From Agelaius tricolor (taxonomy: Eukaryota; Chordata; Aves; Passeriformes; Icteridae), in the NCBI GenBank assembly GCA_023055355.1, contig JALJCS010000012.1:9646501-9710500 (forward strand): 64,000 nucleotides of DNA. Direction: 5' to 3'. Shown here piece after piece: positions 15,001 to 25,400 of the stretch. Under the pieces are notes generated by a model, which was not told the origin of the DNA, made no database searches, and saw only the letters and a program-made list of their open reading frames with translations. A program made the position numbers and the translations under genes. Position 1 is the first letter of the stretch; every line of letters starts with the position of its first letter.

Positions 15001-18000
15001 AAGTTTAACAAAAAGAGCACAGGAGGGGACCAGTGTCATGCACCACAATCACAAGAACTTTTGAAAAGTTTTACTGCTCAAAATACAACAGTAGCATTCT
15101 AATTTTGCAATCCATTTTAAGGATTTTCTTTAAAAGACCACTCAAAAATAAAGCAGACAATGCCCACCCTTAATGAACTACTTTTTGAAAACTTGAAAGC
15201 AATACAGGTGAGCATACACTCCCCAAAACAATTTTCAGCTTTTAAATCAAGTTACTTTTTGATCAGTTTAGGGGCATGTGTACATTGGTCTAGTAATTAT
15301 TAGTCACTAAATATTTTGCATGAAGACTGTCTCTTAAAAGCTATCATTTCCTCTTTACAATAATCAACAGCCTACCTTATATCAGTGAGTCACCACTTCA
15401 GAAGAGCAGTTGCTATTTCTTGGTAGCACAGAATATGGGAAAAACAATGTTTTCAAATCATTCTAATGATGCCAACCTAATAGCACCGGTTAGCACCTAT
15501 GCACCTTCATCAGCTTTTTAACTTGCTTTTTAAAGCAGCTCCATCATACTCAAACTGTTCTGAACATCTCAGATGGTGGCTTCCATCCTTACTAATTCAA
15601 TTCTTCACTTCTAGGCAAAGCCATGTAATCATCTTTTATTTTTAAAAATTACATGATAAGTTATCATGGTGATCAAAACCACACATTGGTGATTTTTCAA
15701 AAGCAGACTTAGCTTCTTCTCAGTATTGTGGTTAACTGTACTGAACTAGAATAAAGGAGGCAAAGATTTGTTTTTTCTAAGAAATTATTTAATGGGAGTA
15801 TAACTTCTGTGTTGATCATCAATGGTACAGCCCCTCAGTGAAGTTGAGAGCCTAAGCAAATAGCTACAAGAGTTAGCAAAATTAACTTCTGAAAGCTTCT
15901 TATTTTGGTTTAAGTAAGATTTAGACTCTGCTCGCCTCATGCTTGCAAGATAAGCTGTCAGACAGCTTTATATCTAATTATATAAAGCTCTGACTGAGCA
16001 AAATTTGAAGAGATCATTTCACAGTAGTCAGCAAGTGACCTCGGCCAAAATGCCACTTCTCCCTGATTCTCCCTCCTACAGACCTGGTTTTGTGATGCAT
16101 CTCCTTATGTTGGGACAAATTAATTTGTGAAATACCAATTCTTAAAGGACTAGAGAAGTCCTCCAGTAATGCTGCTCCCACAATCTCTTTCAACCACTCA
16201 ATTGTTATGTCTTTGTTATGACAACTGCCTTAGAGTTTTCAGCACTTTCCTCAAAACTTGGTCTTTATTTAATGAAGACTCCTGGGCTCAGTACCCAAGA
16301 AGAACTGGCTACCACTCACTTCTCCTTAAGCTCCCTACTAAGGGCCTAGAAAGACACAGGGTTGTTTGACAGCAGTCTCAGTAAGGATGTAAAAATGCTG
16401 AAACTCATAAACCCAGAGATAGATGCAGACTTTCAAAATTCTAGACTCATGTCTCTGAGAGTGGCAGGAGGAAGCAAAACATTTTTTAAAAATATTAGAA
16501 ATTACCCCCAAACTTCCCTATCATTCAGTACTGAACCAGAAGCTGCTTTCAGCTGGCAGCATGCACATTTATAGAAGCACAATTCAAAGGGGTTTTGGCA
16601 TAGGATTTTTTAACGTAATATAAAGAAAGACACTCAAAAGTCATCTTCAAATAATACTGACTGCGGCATGACCAATTTCTGAGAGTTTTTATTGTTGCAA
16701 TCACCCTTTCATTCAGAGAGTGATTGAGAGCAGTGACAGTGCTGTGCTCCAACAGTGTTTGTGCTCCTGCTGCACCAGCTGCCCTCTGGAAGCCAACAGC
16801 ACAGGCACCAGGGAGGGAGAATGATGGAAGAGCAAGAGCCAAATCCAGCCCTGTTACAACACCAGCACTGCTGCAGGCTACTACACACCTACACCAGCCC
16901 TGTTCCCAGCACTGCATCTTCCTAACTCCTTCAAACCACCATCAACCACTGGCAGCTTTTTCCTAGCACGAGCAGAACACTGCCTCTTTCTGGTAGCTTA
17001 AATCAAAAATATTTTTACTGTTATCAACCTTGTTCCCAAAACAGCATTAGGAATCTGGTTTAATCACAGTGCAATGGAAGCTCAAAGACACAGCTGACAG
17101 TTTTTATCAAATTTCTGTTAAAACTAAACCATGTTTTGACCCAATATTTAAGTTTCATAAGCAAAAAAAACAGCGAAAGCCAACACTGTACTTTAAGCAG
17201 CTACTGATGGTCACCAAACAGCAGCATTGAAATGTGCCAGTGACTCCAGAGCTCCTGTGAGCCTGTAGTAAATACACGACTTTTGTCTTGCATTTAGGGT
17301 CTTGTACACAGCTGATCATCCCTCAGCATTCCAGCTGCAGCTGGGAAACACTCCTCCTGCCTTAGCTGTTTGTCTGCTGAGGGACACACTGCAACAATTC
17401 CCAGCATTGTCTTGCAGCCAGGGTCAGACAAGATGCCAACAGGGACACAGAGTTAATCATCCTTTTTAGATAAGTTCTGAGAAAGCTTCCCAGATGGCAA
17501 GTGTCCTGCTGAAAAATCCGATTGGGAAAATTAACTCTTTGTCTCCTGCAGGTATTCTTGTTTCTTTTTTCCTCTTTAAAACTTTCTAAAAAAATCATAG
17601 AATTTTGTTGGCATTCACAGAACTACTACGAAATATTTTGTATCCTCTGAAAAAGTAAAACAATTACTTTTCATTCTAGGAAATATAATTTAAAATAGGA
17701 AGAGCTACAATGAGTAGCTCTAATGAGAGAATAATCTACAACATTCCCAGGGAATGTTTGTGGACCAATGTTTTCCTCACTACCCAACTTGTAAACACAT
17801 TCCTCTGACTGGTTATTATGAAATACTTGACAGCCTTAGCTGCATTAAGATGCAATAAAAAAAATACTTTAGCCCTGCTCTCAGTACACACAGCAGCTCT
17901 TGTGCTCCTTGTACTCTGCACTTTGCTGCCAGGAGCATAAGCAGTTAGGCAGCATTAACACCTACACCCCCCTTGTAGCAAGCAAACAGGGGAGCACTGT

Positions 18001-19801
18001 TTGACAACATGCTGAGCTGTAGGTGAAAGCTCTGATGTACTGTAGGAGGTATCCCAGATTAGAGGAAATACAGGTTTCTGAAAGTTTAAAGATTTAATTT
18101 CTCACAGTAAGGTGGATTCAGCCAAGTCCACAGACTCACTTGGAAATTACACACATCAAAGGTGGGTGGTGGCCTCTCTCTCCTTGCACAGGTCTGCATC
18201 TGACCTCAAAACTTGCCCAGATAAAGATGCAGCTCCATCCTTGGCTCTTATCAGCAGTCTAAGCATGCAGACTGCTCAACCTTCGGCATTAGACCTTGAG
18301 TTTAAATGCTGGCACTGGCTGCCACAGGCAAGCCTATACCATGAAACTCTGTGAATGCTGAACCCTGATATGGAGTCTTAAAAATCATTATTTCCTCTTG
18401 TCTCCTTCAGGAAGCTCATCAAAGCAAACTAAACACAAACACAAACATTCACACCTAAGTGACTGGAATGAAAGAAAGCTGCCTATTCCCATCCAAAAGC
18501 TGTTATCCAACATGTACTGCACAAAGCCATCTCCATAGGAAGGGATGACACAAACCAACTAGACACCTGATTTGTTTGCACTTTTTGACCTAAAAATAAA
18601 TGCCAGAAAACCCAGTTCAGATAACACTGTTCCTCTGCTGATTTTCTGCACTCATACCCTCCTACTTCTCACAAGGTCAAGCTTTACAAACAAAAAGTCA
18701 TGCAAATATTAATGCAAATTTAGTTTTATAAGTTTTATGGTATAACAGTAAGATTATACCCACACCAAGCTACATCTCAAAGAATGCACTTTTGTACTTT
18801 TAAAAGTTCACCGTTGCTTCAAATGGAGCCACAGTTTCTTAAGGAGCATCTCCCATCCCTCTTTACATTTAAGTGTCACTTTCCACATGGCACAGGTGAA
18901 ATTCCATCTCTCATTATACACTGCAGATCCCTCACCACTTTCCTGACCACAACCCTCTGTACTACCTACTTCCTCATTTCCACTTTCCTTTCATCTAAGT
19001 AACTGTTTACCGACATTACAGCTTCTGTGGCAGACGAGCCAGTGCCGAGAACCAGTGTTAGACTGTGAAGACACCTTCCCTTCCAAGCAGAAAGCGCCGT
19101 GCACAGCAGCTCATCACCTCCTCTCCCCTCGGATCTGCCAACTCACTCCCTGCGGGGCTTCAGCCAAAGGGAAGCAGGTTTAGGACCCGCACACCGAGCC
19201 ACCGGAACGGGCTCGTTCCTCTGGAGCAGCTCGGGAAGCTCCAACTCTCCCGACGGGCAAGGGAAGCAGCGACACACTGCAAGCGGTTCAGGCAGTAGAG
19301 CGGAAGGCCGAAGGAAGCACACTCCCTGACTCCTGGTTCTGCCCGTGAGCTCTGCAGGATCCACTCACACACAGGGGCAGAGGCTCCGCAGGGCCAGGAC
19401 AGCGCGCACGGAGCACGGCAGCTTCTCCCCGCCGGTGGGAAAGTGTCAGCCCCGCGTCCCGCACCGGGCCGAGCCGATCCTCCCTCACAGCTGAGGGCAT
19501 CTTCCTCCCTGGAACGCGGCTCTCCTTACGGCGGCAGGCACGGAGTCCCCGCGCCTCCCGGCAAAGGCACAGCGCACACCCGCATTCCCGTGAGCACCTC
19601 CCGCTGCCCCAGCTCCCAGCCCCGCGGCCCAGCCCTGCCCGGCGGGGAGCGGGCCCCGGGTCACCTGTCCTCGCCGGCCGTGATGACGCCGTCCTCCTTG
19701 GGGATGAGGAGCGCGGCGCTCACGGCGTCCTGGTGGCCCTCGACCTTGCTGAGCAGCACGGGCCGGCGGCTCTGCGGCCGCGAGTGGATCTCGGCGGCCA
19801 T
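1..19801 (-). CDS. WDFY1: WDFY1, WD repeat and FYVE domain-containing protein 1 (3' end cut by window edge)
   Basis: Coding exons on the minus strand: 19665-19801, 13662-13729, 12862-12935, 11615-11669, 10114-10264, 7379-7491, 4937-5063, 3306-3411, 1876-1977, 1081-1211, 1-99. All junctions are canonical GT/AG and phases agree throughout, giving 387 codons plus 2 bases. Human WDFY1 is 410 residues, so about 23 C-terminal residues lie beyond base 1. The order is WD40 repeats (about residues 22-275), a FYVE zinc finger (about 283-355, four CxxC pairs) split by an intron, then a last WD repeat. The family binds PI3P on early endosomes; WDFY1 is reported to help recruit TRIF to TLR3/TLR4. Residues throughout (e.g. 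[19 protein letters not shown]) match WDFY1 and not its paralogue WDFY2. The start ATG has G at -3 and +4. Identification is very secure; exact ends rest on hand-read splice sites. Confidence 0.97.
446..535. repeat. A/C-rich low-complexity tract
   Basis: AAAAAACCAACCCC and CAACAAAAAACCCC-like runs in WDFY1 intron 10. Confidence 0.6.
892..937. repeat. 23-bp perfect tandem duplication in WDFY1 intron 10
   Basis: Unit beginning GCAGAGGCAGATGGGGGATC occurs twice back to back (892-914, 915-937) with no mismatch. Confidence 0.9.
1081..1211 (-). CDS. WDFY1: WDFY1 coding exon 10 (second half of FYVE finger)
   Basis: 131 bases. Acceptor ATGAAG, donor GA|GTGAGT. It opens [15 protein letters not shown] and ends ...[18 protein letters not shown], supplying the other three CxxC pairs. 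The PI3P-binding basic motif reads RQHHCR across the splice, not the textbook (R/K)(R/K)HHCR; human WDFY1 has the same Gln. Confidence 0.96.
1876..1977 (-). CDS. WDFY1: WDFY1 coding exon 9 (first half of FYVE finger)
   Basis: 102 bases (34 codons, phase 0 at both ends). Acceptor TTCTAG, donor CAG|GTGAGA. It encodes the N-terminal FYVE part: the WLESD element and the first CxxC zinc pair (CQKC), then the segment ending IGLRQ. A phase-0 intron splits the basic motif RQ|HHCRKCG. Confidence 0.95.
3306..3411 (-). CDS. WDFY1: WDFY1 coding exon 8
   Basis: 106 bases. Acceptor TTGGCAG, donor GAG|GTAACT, ending on a codon boundary at residue 277. It encodes WD repeat 6 ([34 protein letters not shown]). 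Confidence 0.96.
4937..5063 (-). CDS. WDFY1: WDFY1 coding exon 7
   Basis: 127 bases. Acceptor TCCTAG, donor CACCA|GTATGT. It encodes WD repeat 5 ([38 protein letters not shown]), the most conserved blade. Confidence 0.96.
7379..7491 (-). CDS. WDFY1: WDFY1 coding exon 6
   Basis: 113 bases. Acceptor GTTCAG, donor GAAG|GTAAAG. It encodes WD repeat 4 ([16 protein letters not shown]) and the start of repeat 5 (TTLKGHEG). Confidence 0.96.
10114..10264 (-). CDS. WDFY1: WDFY1 coding exon 5
   Basis: 151 bases. Acceptor GTTGCAG; donor CTACA|GTATCC, a weaker +4 to +6 but the only GT that keeps the Gln-Tyr codons with the next exon. It encodes WD repeat 3 ([23 protein letters not shown]) and the lead into repeat 4 (FTSWASCLQ). 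Confidence 0.95.
11615..11669 (-). CDS. WDFY1: WDFY1 coding exon 4
   Basis: 55 bases, too short for an ORF scan. Acceptor CTTTTAG, donor CAG|GTAAAG. It encodes [18 protein letters not shown], matching human [18 protein letters not shown] as I recall it, and the phase fits both neighbours. It finishes WD repeat 2. Confidence 0.95.
12862..12935 (-). CDS. WDFY1: WDFY1 coding exon 3
   Basis: 74 bases. Acceptor TGACAG, donor ATG|GTAAGT, ending on a codon boundary at residue 93. It encodes the [19 protein letters not shown] stretch of WD repeat 2, which separates WDFY1 from WDFY2. Confidence 0.96.
13662..13729 (-). CDS. WDFY1: WDFY1 coding exon 2
   Basis: 68 bases. Acceptor CACAG|G, donor T|GTAAGT. 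It encodes [20 protein letters not shown], the end of WD repeat 1. Phase: completes Arg46 and ends one base into Ser69. Confidence 0.95.
13730..19664 (-). other. WDFY1: WDFY1 intron 1
   Basis: 5,935 bases, the longest WDFY1 intron. No exon, RNA gene or clear mobile element is recognised. First introns often hold enhancers, but none can be named from sequence alone. Confidence 0.7.
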
Positions 19802-20140
19802 GGCCCGCACGGCTGCGCGCAGCGGCGCCGCCCCGCCGCGCCGAGCAGTCCCGAGTAGCGGCGCGGCCCACGCGCGCCGCTGCCGTCACGGGCGGGGCGG
19901 GCCGCCAGCCGTAGTGACTGGAATAGAAGGGCTCGGGCCGTATTTCATGGAAGAGCGGAGAAATCAATCTGGCGGTGGGGGCTCCGGCCGCCCGCCCAGG
20001 GCGGAACGTGTGCCCTCCGCTGTCCCCGGGCTCAAACACGCCTTGCTGTGGCTCTCCCGTGGGCTCTGTCCAGGAAAAGTCGTCGCCGTGCCCCCGGCTG
20101 AAGGAGCCCAGTCGCTGCCCGTCCCCGCTGGCATGGGGCC
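19150..20140 (-). promoter_or_regulatory. WDFY1: CpG island promoter of WDFY1
   Basis: A sharp rise in G+C and CpG density surrounds the WDFY1 start codon. Just upstream of the ATG, at about 19,884-19,901, a GC box (CCCGCCCCGCCCG on the minus strand) abuts a half-CRE-like GTGACG. No TATA box is seen. This is a typical housekeeping-type promoter. The start site is inferred at roughly 19,820-19,890. Confidence 0.75.
19665..19801 (-). CDS. WDFY1: WDFY1 coding exon 1 (start codon)
   Basis: 137 coding bases beginning [10 protein letters not shown] and ending after GED plus two bases of Arg46. ATG is at 19801-19799 and the donor reads CAG|GTGACC. It encodes the N-terminus and the first strand of WD repeat 1 (EGHQDAV). 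It is embedded in a CpG island. The 5'UTR continues upstream to an unmapped start site. Confidence 0.96.
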
Positions 20141-20817
20141 ACCGTAAGGCAGTAGAGGAAAGGCTGCTCCCCCTCGGGTAATTAACGGAGGATATGGGCT
20201 CAGGCAGGACGTGTAGTCACAGGAAATACATTAGCTCCTTTCTGTCTGTTAAAGCAGCTGTAATCCTTCATCCTATAAGTTCTTAAGCAGCTGGGTTGTG
20301 CTGTTATTTTCTCTGTGTTCACTGCATGGGAATGTTGGCCACGTAGCTGGGTAACCAACAGCAGAATTCCTTCCCTCGGTGCTTGGTTTTTGGTCTTATA
20401 TCTAAATACTAGCTTTTGGATGTAGCCAACACACGTTAGGTTTAACTGAAAATGCCCAGACAGAGATGAGCTCCAGGATGAGGTGCAGACAAACCTCCTG
20501 GAGCAGGGCGCTGGGGATTGTGTCATTTGATAAGCTGCAGTCCGGGTGGGTGAATGAGGCTTGCCCAGCATCCTGGGGGAGGGCAGCAGACAGCAATTAT
20601 CTTTTCCCTGACCTGTCCTAAGAGAGGAATTTTGTAGCTGAGAAAGACAGTGAGGGAGATTGGCTATACAGCAAAGGAAACGGACACAGGAAGAACGGGT
20701 CCAGCTTGAAGCTTTAAAGATACATGTGGTTAAATAGACTTTGTTTTGCCTTAGTTTTTTTCCCTGCTTCATTATTTTTCCTCTGTATTTCCAGAGTGAC
20801 TTGGTCACTGAGGACAA

Positions 20818-21360
20818 GGGTATTACTCCAGGTCTGGCCTAACAAATCATCCCAGTCAAGACAACAGGCAATGACCACTGAAGCAAAATACCTGGCATAG
20901 CTGGGTCTAAAATCCTTCAAACACAGTACTACAGGTCTTGATCACATTTGCTGTGCAAGATTTCCCTGTGCTTGTGAATAGCAATGCAGTGCTTGGCCCA
21001 GTGAACATATCTGTAGTCAGAATGATAATTTGTGATCCAAGCAGACACCAAAAGGCACCTTGTTGCCCAATGCTCTGGTTATTATTCAGTCTTGTACACA
21101 CTTATTCCTCTGCTTTTTGGCCTGACCTGCTTAGCTGCTGCCAGTTGTCAGAGGAGAGTCTGGCTCTCCGCCCAAAGAGGGGAAGATGGTGTTCTCCACA
21201 TACAGAGGCTTCACAGCAGGGATTCTGAACGAATGTGCAGCTCTAGGATGGCATATCCATAGAGAAATGTTTTCAAGAACTACTATCCAAACACTTTTTT
21301 TTTTTGATGACTAGTGGTTATGAGCTGTTTTTAACCTTCCTTTCTTATCACATGAGACAT
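20818..21360. other. intergenic DNA upstream of WDFY1
   Basis: Ordinary composition between the WDFY1 CpG island and the GC-rich patch. I see no coding exon, RNA gene or repeat family I can name. The preceding 20,200-20,817 stretch is also non-genic as far as I can tell; it contains one longish minus-strand open frame discussed in the findings. Confidence 0.5.
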
Positions 21361-21539
21361 TCCCTCTGGCCTCATCATCTGCTACTCATCATCCTGCTGA
21401 CCTTGGCTAGGGACGCCTGCTGGTGTTTCGGCTTGGAGGTACATCCTCCTACCGGCTCCTCCGGCTCCTGCCTGGGGACCCCAGGAGCGGGGATTGTGCT
21501 GAGCCCCGGTGTTTTCCTGCTCCCGCACCGCGGCCCCGC

Positions 21540-21665
21540 CTGAAGGACTGGCACCGGGTGAGGGACCGGGACCGCCTGAGGGACCGGCTGAGGGACCGGG
21601 ACCACCTGAGGGACTGGCTGAGGGACCGGGACCGCCTGAGGGACTGGCTGAGGGACCGGGACGCG
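21540..21665. repeat. 30-bp GC-rich minisatellite (about 4 copies)
   Basis: Three 30-bp units at 21,576-21,605, 21,606-21,635 and 21,636-21,665 follow a diverged 36-bp first unit at 21,540-21,575. Each unit is built of two related halves, CTGAGGGACTGG and CTGAGGGACCGGGACCGC. Units differ by only a few substitutions, suggesting recent expansion. Confidence 0.9.
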
Positions 21666-21679
21666 CCGTGCGGGCAGGG

Positions 21680-21695
21680 CCGCCAGGGGGCGCTG
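21680..21695 (+). promoter_or_regulatory. candidate CTCF binding site
   Basis: CCGCCAGGGGGCGCTG matches the vertebrate CTCF core (CCASYAGRKGGCRS) at essentially every constrained position. It lies in the GC-rich patch between WDFY1 and SERPINE2, 15 bp after the minisatellite. Motif match is seen; occupancy is inferred. Confidence 0.6.
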
Positions 21696-21740
21696 CGGCC
21701 TCGCCGGGCCCGCGCCTGAGGGACGGATCCGCGGGAACCC

Positions 21741-22225
21741 GGGATAGGGGGATACGGGGGTATGGGGTTATAGGGACTGCGGAATATAGGGATAGGGGAA
21801 CCGGGGATATGGGGGATAAAGGGACAGGAGGATGTGGGGGAAGGGGTACAGGGGAAATGGGGGTGTGGACAGGAAGATGTGGGGAAGGGGGAGAGGGGGA
21901 CAAGTAGATACAGGGAGATGGGGACAGGGACAGCAGGATATGGACATATGGGAAGGTGGGGACAGGGAGATGGGAAGAGGGTGATGAGGACAGTGGGATG
22001 TGGGGAGAGGGGGATATGAGGACAGGGGGACAGCGGGCTATGGGGACAAGGACAGGAAGATATGGGGCAGGGAGAGAGGGACAAGAAGATAAGGGGTGAT
22101 AGGGACAGGGGTACAGGGACAGCACGATATGGTGACAGGGGATATGGGGAGAGGAGGATAGGGGGAGAAGGGAACATGGGGAAGTTGGATATGGAACAGG
22201 GGGATATGGGGACAGGAGGACATGA
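21741..22225. repeat. G-rich, purine-skewed degenerate tandem repeat
   Basis: About 480 bp in which the plus strand is nearly all purine plus scattered T, with dozens of GGG/GGGG runs separated by short spacers. A loose unit resembles GGGATATGGGGACAG. Translation of the other strand gives Pro/Ser/Leu-rich open frames in more than one frame, as expected of a repeat and not a gene. Confidence 0.85.
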
Positions 22226-22335
22226 GGAACCTCCTGCTGAATCACTGCCTTGTGAAGAGGCAGCCAGACAGGAAAATCAGCCCCTCTGCTTGGCCCTGCT
22301 GCTTGCAGGACACTGTTAAGAACTAGCAACAGGGA

Positions 22336-22460
22336 AGAAAAAAACAAACCAAAAAACAACAAAAAAAAAACACAAACAAACCCCAAAAAACAAAAAAAAA
22401 AAAAAAAAAAAAAGAAACCAAAAGAAAAAACAACAACCACAACAAAACAAAACCAGAACA
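22336..22460. repeat. A-rich / A-C low-complexity tract with a 22-A run
   Basis: About 125 bp of A with interspersed C, containing 22 consecutive A at 22,392-22,413. It could be the tail of an old retroposon, but no body is recognisable upstream. Confidence 0.8.
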
Positions 22461-25400
22461 AAACTGTTCAAATGCCACCATTTTGCCTCAGAATGGATTT
22501 AGAGGGGTTTGGAGACTTTTCTTTGGGTGATGGTTTCGTTGTTGTTGTTTTGGCTTGGGGGCTTTTTTAAGCCCAAAGTGGAGCATTAAGGTGGCACTGT
22601 TTCTCAGAGGGACTGACAGTGCCCCGTCCCCCCCAAAGCCCCATTGCCTCTGGGGACAGCCAGCAGCCAGCTGGGTCCAGGGGCAAGAGGGACAAAGGTG
22701 ACACAGGGCTGTGCTTCCCATGGGCACACAGCTGCCAGCAGAGCCTTGAACAGGCCAACTGCAGTGTCCTCACCTCAACCCTTTCAGGAAGGGAGAAAAG
22801 CCCAGGTTGGTCAGATACAGCAGAAAATACATCCCTGCCTTCCCCCTTCTCCACCACCTGTTCTGATCCCAAACCAGCCGGCACACATTAGTCTGGACAT
22901 GGAACAAATGCTGCCTGTGATCCAAGGAGACAAACCCAGCCCTTCTGTCTAGGACAGGGTGGCTCACAGCCAGTGTAATTAACTGATGGCCACAGGCTCC
23001 AGGTGCTCAGTGCCCCAAAGAAAAATCATCTGATTCACTCCCTCTATTGCACAAACGCTCTTCAGGAGCTTATACACTTAATTACAGGGAATGTGGTGCA
23101 TTAGGAGCCCAGATGCAATATTCAGGGGAGATGCCATGGACTTACCAAAAAGGCTTGGGGAAGATAATCCTCAGATCAGGGTTGGATTGTGCATTGGCAG
23201 CACATTGGAATGGAAATGGCACTGTGTTAATGCACAATGCATCCCAGACAGGGCCCAATATTTCTTCCAGTCTGTACAAATTATACTCACCATGGCCTTG
23301 AAAGCAAAAATTAGCATTGGGAACTTGAGCACGATCTGAAGAAAAGAGAGGACAGCACAGCACTGAGCTGCCATCCTGCTGTGAGCTGGCAATACAACCC
23401 ATCACTACTGCTGCAGCAGCATAGCAAAGTGTCATCTGGTGAGTGAACAGTGCCCACCTGGCCACAGCAGCAAGCCCAGAAACAAGAGCAGGGAGAATGC
23501 ACTCTGGCACCAGCACCACCCCCTCAGGGAGGAGGGCAACTGCAGCTTCCACCTTTAGGCTCCCCTACAGCCTTTGATAGGAACTGGTCTCCTCCTGGGT
23601 GTCCCATCCAATACAAGAACATCACAGCTTCCTGGCACCACATAATAATGGAAATTATTAATGTTAAACAAGTTTCAACCACTGCAGGTATTGCTATTAT
23701 TACTACTAATAAATGCACACAGTTTAACCTGGTGGAGCTAAGCTCTTTGGGTTTTAGTTTCTTTGAAGTATGAGGGAGAGTTTTTAAAATGTTGCTTACA
23801 AAAGAGATATTTCAACTTCTTGCTCTTTTTCATCTTCATTGTGCCACGTTGCTGCTGGGAGGCAATGCAGCCATGCTTTTAAGGGAGAGGTTGCTGTCAG
23901 AAGAAGGCTGCCAGCAGGGAATGTGCTGTGGTGCCAAAGGGTGAACTGCAGTTGTCCCTTTACACGTGCTGAGGAACTGGGCCTTCCCTGCACTCTCCAC
24001 TCTGTCCAGCAAACAGGATTTGAAATCAGCCATGTTAATGAAATGTGGAAGTTGTAAAAGAAAACCAGCCTTTTTAGAGCTTTCTGAAGCTAGAAAAACA
24101 AAGTTAAGACATGGTTTGGCAGATTAATAGCCTGCTATTTTACCTGTTAATTACTTCATGACTAACTACTTTCTTCATTACGTACCTGGCTCAGAGAATG
24201 CATGGCAAGGTTTACCAAACTCTCTCTACTTATTCTCTAGGCTAAAGCAACTGTAATCACAAGCATTTTCCACAGTCATTTCCTGCCAGGGTTTCAGTCT
24301 CAGTCTGAAGAGCAATCAGTCTCTCAGGGCTTTCCACCTCAGAAAGGTTTACAAAGGATGTGTTATCTGTGCTTTTAAAGACTGAGAAACTGAGGTGTCT
24401 GTAGAGAGCAGCCAGGAACAGCAGACAATGAGACCATCTGGGCAGCAATTCTGCAACTCCTGCTTGAAGTTACCCATCCATTACTACGATAAGTTAAGCT
24501 TCTCACATTCATGTCTCTGTTCTTCCTTGAGGATGGTCCCTTCCCAGCCCTCCTACCCTGAAACATCAAAGGGCTCAGGGGCCCAAAACCATCTCAGCTT
24601 TGCCAGAATGACTAAGTTCAACTGTGAAGCAGTTGGGAGTAAAGGAGGAATAGGCTGAACCAAGCAGTGTGAGCATTCACCTTAGACCTGACAGTCCTAG
24701 AGACAAAGATGACTTTGAAAAAATTAACATGCCACCTCTACTGACTGCAATCAGATTCCTCAAAGCAGCTAACAGACTGCTACACTAAGGGTTAATAGAC
24801 TACACTAAACACTGCCTTAATGCAAAAACATCATACTGAATTCATTACTCTATCAAGCAGGACTGGAAATTTGATATTAATCAGCTCCCAGGATGGAAGA
24901 GCAGTGTTTTCACAGCACTACTGAAGAGGAAGTTTTTAGCAGCTAACCTGACCCCCACCTTCCAAGGCTTTTAACTCGTTTCCTTTCACCCCAAGCTCCT
25001 CTACCCAGTTTATAGGCAAATACCACCAGCATCTTTGTTCAAACCTGCATTTAAACTTTTCTTTTCCAGCATTGAAAAAAGGAAAAAAGTGCTGCCTAGG
25101 AGTGGCAGAGCTGAACTCCCCTTTTTCTGAGTGGTGACATAATTCACCCTTGTACAGCAGAAGATTGAAGCTCACCAGGAGTAGCGGTGGCGTGTAGCAT
25201 TCCCCCTGTTTGCTCAGAGCTCAGCTTGGGCAGGTAGTCCTGGCTCCAGCAGGCTAAATAATCCTGTTCACCTTTGCCAAGCCACCCTCTTCACTGTCCA
25301 CTTTTGGAGAGAAAAAAAATACCAGTTACCCACTGTTCATGCTCTAAAGCAGTCATCTTATTTTACAAGTTATTTCAGAACTAACAGAAGGGACTGAAAA

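Noticed and set aside
1..19801. WDFY2 as an alternative identity for the WD40-FYVE gene
   Set aside because: Diagnostic residues in exons 1, 3, 5 and 10 follow WDFY1, and the neighbour SERPINE2 is the WDFY1 neighbour in human.
19443..20147. Open frames of 234 (+) and 184 (-) codons over the WDFY1 start
   Set aside because: They lie in a CpG island where stop codons are rare. The minus one is out of frame with the clear WDFY1 exon 1, and neither resembles a known protein.
21382..22461. Long (359-codon) minus-strand Pro/Ser/Leu-rich open frame
   Set aside because: It reads straight through the G-rich tandem repeat and the A-rich tract (giving poly-Phe). Other frames of the same strand are also open with the same Pro-rich character, which marks a repeat and not a protein.
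23047..23773. Cluster of open frames on both strands in the intergenic region, considered as possible MRPL44 exons
   Set aside because: None shows the MRPL44 RNase III-like or dsRNA-binding motifs.
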